DNA of 64,000 nt from DASRDB01 sp035652815 (lineage in GTDB: Bacteria; Chloroflexota; Ktedonobacteria; Ktedonobacterales; Ktedonobacteraceae): assembly GCA_035652815.1 (NCBI GenBank), contig DASRDB010000019.1:558001-622000 (forward strand). Reading direction: 5' to 3'. This document shows positions 60,954 through 64,000 of the stretch, in pieces. The notes beneath the pieces are model-generated. The model had not been told where the DNA came from. It made no database searches and worked only from the letters and a program-made list of their open reading frames with translations. The translations under genes were made by a program, and so were the position numbers. Numbering within the stretch: the stretch's first letter is position 1; the number at the start of each line of letters is the position of its first letter.

Positions 60954-61617
60954 GGCTGCGCTGCGCGACTTTGTGAGCCGCAATCTACGGGCGCGAGGCT
61001 TCGAGGTACTGGAGGCCAGTAACGGATTGGAGGCCATTGCTTTATGGGAGCGTGAAAATCCGCAGTTGCTGATCCTGGACATCATGATGCCCCGTATGGA
61101 CGGCCTGGAGGTCTGCCGTCGAGTGCGCGAATACTCGACGGTGCCGATCATCGTTTTGACGGCATTGGATGAGGAGCCTGATAAAGTAGCCGCGCTCAAT
61201 CTCGGTGCCGATGATTATCTGACCAAGCCCTTCGGCGTAGAGGAACTACTGGCCCGCGTGCATGCTGTTTTGCGCCGCACGCAGTGGGAGATCACGCCGA
61301 AAGTCACGGGCGTCAAAGAATTCGGGGACATCTCGATTGATCTTGAAGGGCACGTCGTGCGCGTGCGGGGGAACGAGGTGCGTCTATCACGGACAGAATT
61401 CGCGCTCTTGAAGCAACTGGTCACTCATGCTGGAAAAGTGCTGACACACCGCATGCTGCTACAAAGTATCTGGGGGCCTGAGTACGGAGGCGAAGCTGAA
61501 TATTTGCGAGTGTACATAAACCGCCTGCGCCATAAGTTGGAAGTTGATCCTGCCAATCCACGCTATTTGTTGACAGAGCAAGGAGTAGGCTATCGCTTCT
61601 CTACAAAGGAGCAATGA
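60913..61617 (+). CDS. OmpR/KdpE-type response regulator
   Basis: A 234-residue regulator. The receiver has the acidic pair in AEDEA, phosphoacceptor D56 in LLILDIMMPRMDG, and VLTALDEEP and DYLTKPFGVEE. A winged-helix Trans_reg_C domain occupies about 135-230 (VRLSRTEFALLKQLVTHAGK, LRVYINRLRHKLE). It acts with the kinase upstream. Its target genes are unknown; the minus-strand transporter is convergent. Confidence 0.93.
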   Translation: MTTKTKRILVAEDEAALRDFVSRNLRARGFEVLEASNGLEAIALWERENPQLLILDIMMPRMDGLEVCRRVREYSTVPIIVLTALDEEPDKVAALNLGADDYLTKPFGVEELLARVHAVLRRTQWEITPKVTGVKEFGDISIDLEGHVVRVRGNEVRLSRTEFALLKQLVTHAGKVLTHRMLLQSIWGPEYGGEAEYLRVYINRLRHKLEVDPANPRYLLTEQGVGYRFSTKEQ

Positions 61618-61621
61618 ACGA

Positions 61622-61659
61622 GAGCCAGATAAACCAGCGAAACGTGGTTTATCTGGCTC
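61622..61659. terminator. 15-bp bidirectional hairpin between convergent genes
   Basis: GAGCCAGATAAACCA (61622-61636) and TGGTTTATCTGGCTC (61645-61659) are perfect inverted repeats around GCGAAACG. No long T-run follows, so it is a likely but not certain terminator. Confidence 0.65.
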
Positions 61660-61683
61660 CCCTAAGCTGCCTGTTTTATCCGC

Positions 61684-62724
61684 TTAGCTCGCGGCATCCA
61701 CAAACTGATTGGTATACGTAGCGTTGAGGTCGATCTGTTTGCTCTGCGGGACCAGATTGCTCTGGTACTCGATATTGAGTACCGCCTGCGGCGCACCGTC
61801 CGGCATTTTACCATCTGGGCTGAAGATTGCGAGCTGGTTTTGCAGGGCCGTGACGTAGAGCGACTTGTTGCCCGCGTAGTAGTCGGCTGGCATCATGTCC
61901 GCGATTTGCTCGGCAGTGTGCGTGTGAATCCACTTGAGCGTCTTGACGTAGGCATTGACCAGTTTCTGAACCACATCTTTATGCGCATTGACGTAAGCGT
62001 TTTGCATAAAGACGCAGATGAAAGGATATGGCCCGCCAAGCGCTGCCTGCGTGGATTCTGGTGTGCGCAAATCCACCAATACTTTGCCAACCCCACTGGA
62101 TAGCAGGCGAGAGATCGTCGGCTCAGTGGTCATGCCAGCATCAATTTTTCCCTGTTGCATCGCGGCAATGAAGGTGTCACCAGCGCCTACCGGGATGAAA
62201 TGCACCTGGTCTGGTGTGATGCCGACCTGGTGGAGCAGAGCAGTCGTTAAGGTCTGTGTGCCCGAGCCGAGTTCGGTAACGCCCAGGTTTTTGCCTTTGA
62301 GGTCTTTCACGGAATGAATCTGGTTGGCCTCTTTGGCGGAAACAATCTCGGCTTCACCAGGGGCGATGTCCAGTTGTACGACACATTCCATTTGCTTACC
62401 GGCTGCCTGCAATTCGATGGTATGGTTGTATGAGCCTGAGCCGGCATCTACCTGCCCTGCCAACACCTCGTCTTCGGACGATTGACCGGATGCCTCGTCG
62501 ATCAGGGTGACATTAAGGCCTTCCTGTGTAAAATAGCCAAGTCGTTGTGTAAGTTCGTTCGGCAAGTAGATCTGTTTGCTCAGTCCGCCAACCATGATCT
62601 TGAGGGAGATCGGTCCGCTACCGCTGCCACTACCCCCGCCTGGACTGGAACTCCCGCATGCGCTGAGAATAAGCAACAGGATAATGCCCACTGTTAAGCC
62701 AATTCGTCGATTCCACGAATTCAT
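61684..62724 (-). CDS. NMT1/SsuA-type solute-binding lipoprotein
   Basis: A 346-residue binding protein. The signal peptide ends in lipobox ILSACG (C23), and a Gly/Ser spacer follows. The mature part (KLGYFTQEGLNVTLIDEASG-like, AGQVDAGSGSYNHTIELQAA, KNLGVTELGSGTQTLTTALL) is of the sulfonate/nitrate/thiamine-precursor type. ATG 62724 follows GGAAAGGGG. It is the first reading gene at the 3' side of an ABC operon, after the permease and ATPase. The ligand could be a sulfonate or another organic anion or aromatic. Confidence 0.88.
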   Translation of the reverse strand: MNSWNRRIGLTVGIILLLILSACGSSSPGGGSGSGSGPISLKIMVGGLSKQIYLPNELTQRLGYFTQEGLNVTLIDEASGQSSEDEVLAGQVDAGSGSYNHTIELQAAGKQMECVVQLDIAPGEAEIVSAKEANQIHSVKDLKGKNLGVTELGSGTQTLTTALLHQVGITPDQVHFIPVGAGDTFIAAMQQGKIDAGMTTEPTISRLLSSGVGKVLVDLRTPESTQAALGGPYPFICVFMQNAYVNAHKDVVQKLVNAYVKTLKWIHTHTAEQIADMMPADYYAGNKSLYVTALQNQLAIFSPDGKMPDGAPQAVLNIEYQSNLVPQSKQIDLNATYTNQFVDAAS

Positions 62725-62859
62725 GGTTTTCCCCTTTCCTGTCCTTGATAGCCAGGTGTTGCCACCTTGAGCCTCCACCTTTGCTGTGGGTGGGTTGATG
62801 AATGACTTTGTAATTGTTGCGTTCTTTTTTAGGGCATTCCCCCTTTCTTGTTGTGTTGT

Positions 62860-63735
62860 TTAAATCGTGACATCGCTAACGGTGTTGGGCCGCCAGTGAA
62901 GCAGGCGATGTTCCAATGCAGTAACAAGGGCCTCCATAAGCAACGCGACGACCGCAAGGATCACCATCGACGCGAAAACACCGTTGGAATTAAAAGTAGA
63001 CATGGCAGTCTGGGTCAACAGACCAATGCCTCGCGTCGAACCGAGGAATTCGCCGACCACCGCGCCAACCAGCGCGAAGCTGAAGCTGGTATGAAGGCTG
63101 GCGATGATCCAGGTCAGTGCCGAAGGGAGGATCACCTGGGTGGTGAGTTGGCGTTGACTGGCCCCCAGGATGCGCGCATTAGCCAGCAAGTTGCGGTCTA
63201 CCTCGCGCACTCCCTGAAAAGCGTTGAAGAACACGATGAAGAACACCATCACGACCGCCAGCGCTACCTTCGACGGCATATCAAGACCTAACGCGATAAT
63301 GAACAACGGGCCGAGGACGACGCGCGGAATGGCGTTCAGTGCCTTGATGTAGGGTCCCAGAATGTCGGCCAGGAAGCGATTGGTGCCTAGCAGCACGCCA
63401 AAGATGATGCCAAGCACCACTCCAATACCGAAACCGAGCAGCGTCTCTTCTAGCGTGGTGGCAATCTGCTCCCAGAGCGGCCCCTGTGCTGTTCCCTGTG
63501 TCACCCATATTACAAGCTGATTCAGGATGCCGGAAGGCTGTCCCCAGAAGAACGGGTCGATGAAGCCGACGCGGGTTCCGAGTTCCCAGCCGCCAATGAT
63601 AACGACGATGAACAGCACACGCAGAACATTGACAAGAATGGTCCGTCGTCGGCGAGCTGCTGCGTATGATTTTACTTCCTTGCTCTCTGGAGCATCGGTC
63701 GTCTGCTCTCTAACCTCGTTGCTTAGCACGTTCAT
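62860..63735 (-). CDS. SsuC/TauC-type ABC transporter permease
   Basis: A 291-residue permease with about six helices. The EAA loop is in QGVREVDRNLLANARILGAS (about 195-215), and NAIPRVVLGPLFIIALGLDM is the family signature. It has a ~35-residue soluble N-terminus. It overlaps the ATPase gene by 26 nt and precedes the binding protein by 135 nt. Confidence 0.9.
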   Translation of the reverse strand: MNVLSNEVREQTTDAPESKEVKSYAAARRRRTILVNVLRVLFIVVIIGGWELGTRVGFIDPFFWGQPSGILNQLVIWVTQGTAQGPLWEQIATTLEETLLGFGIGVVLGIIFGVLLGTNRFLADILGPYIKALNAIPRVVLGPLFIIALGLDMPSKVALAVVMVFFIVFFNAFQGVREVDRNLLANARILGASQRQLTTQVILPSALTWIIASLHTSFSFALVGAVVGEFLGSTRGIGLLTQTAMSTFNSNGVFASMVILAVVALLMEALVTALEHRLLHWRPNTVSDVTI

Positions 63736-64000
63736 AGCTAATCATCACCTCGTTGCGCAGGTCTTCCCAAATATCGTGATACAGGTCAATAAAATGTGGA
63801 TCAAAGCGGATTTCCGCCACATTGCGCGGTCGCGGCAGATCAACGGTGTATATGCCCTTGACTGTGGCCGGGCCTGCTGTCAGGACAATGACGCGATCAG
63901 CCAGGGCTATCGCCTCTTCCAGATCATGGGTAACGAAGACAACGGAGGCCGAAGAGGTGGACCAGAGTTGGAGCAGTTCTCCACCCATCAAGTTGCGCGT
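63710..64000 (-). CDS. ABC transporter ATPase, SsuB/TauB type (5' end outside window)
   Basis: Only the last 96 residues are visible, with SVVFVTHDLEEAIALADRVI (the H-loop and switch) and IRFDPHFIDLYHDIWEDLRN at the C-terminus. This is the pattern of nitrate/sulfonate import ATPases. It overlaps the permease by 26 nt. The Walker A and B motifs lie outside the window. Confidence 0.85.
   Translation of the reverse strand, partial: TRNLMGGELLQLWSTSSASVVFVTHDLEEAIALADRVIVLTAGPATVKGIYTVDLPRPRNVAEIRFDPHFIDLYHDIWEDLRNEVMISYERAKQRG

Noticed and set aside
1..64000. tRNA genes, rRNA genes and CRISPR arrays
   Set aside because: None was seen by reading. The repeats present are inverted pairs, not regularly spaced direct repeats.

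Overview
The window reads as chromosomal DNA of a soil-type, probably aerobic bacterium, most likely a Chloroflexota of the Ktedonobacteria type. This is inferred from the mix of genes: a PknB-like kinase with an extracellular domain, a HAMP membrane protein of unusual build, several TnpB elements of different subfamilies, hairpin repeats of the 'CTGAGCGCAGCGAAGAATCT' kind, and Dpp-type sugar transport. No rRNA or tRNA gene was seen, so the assignment is not firm.

Region 1 (1-8340) holds a carboxymuconolactone decarboxylase-family gene divergent from an AraC regulator, a large FtsX-like permease without an ATPase, a Ser/Thr kinase, and a UroD-family protein with a small membrane protein. Region 2 (8641-26575) is a 17.7 kb one-direction cluster: adenine deaminase, xanthine dehydrogenase (FAD subunit plus a fused Fe-S/Mo subunit), two tandem FMN 2-hydroxy-acid oxidases, a cysteine-synthase-like and a threonine-synthase-like PLP enzyme, a methyltransferase, SsnA, a short YgfK, YgeY, carbamate kinase and YgeW. 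It resembles the enterobacterial ygeW-ygeX-ygeY-yqeA-ygfK-ssnA-xdh cluster for purine/uric acid breakdown, but the usual ygeX and hyuA are replaced or missing. The likely flow is adenine to hypoxanthine to xanthine and urate, then opening to carbamoyl compounds that yield carbamoyl phosphate and ATP.

Region 3 (26600-41755) is accessory DNA. It has a dead nucleotidyltransferase gene and three TnpB genes, each next to a small DNA-binding regulator and one or two small unknown ORFs. Two of these modules interrupt identifiable genes (a SnoaL-like gene and a CYP199-like P450), so the sets appear to move together. A thioesterase, a Bcr/CflA-type exporter, a VOC protein and a HAMP membrane protein sit between them.

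Region 4 (41752-46659) is a sulfite reductase and siroheme operon. A strong promoter drives a ~520-nt leader with a structured terminator-bearing element of unknown class followed by a cysteine T-box (specifier UGC, AGGGTGGAACCGCG motif). Region 5 (46747-56399, minus strand) is a sugar uptake locus: GH1 glycosidase, a five-gene Dpp/Opp-type ABC transporter, and a LacI regulator whose N-terminus is a transposase-like DNA-binding domain. That regulator's promoter is embedded in 21-bp inverted repeats resembling transposon ends. Region 6 (56433-64000) has a zinc-ribbon protein, a histidine kinase/response regulator pair, and an SsuABC/NMT1-like ABC transporter cut by the window end.
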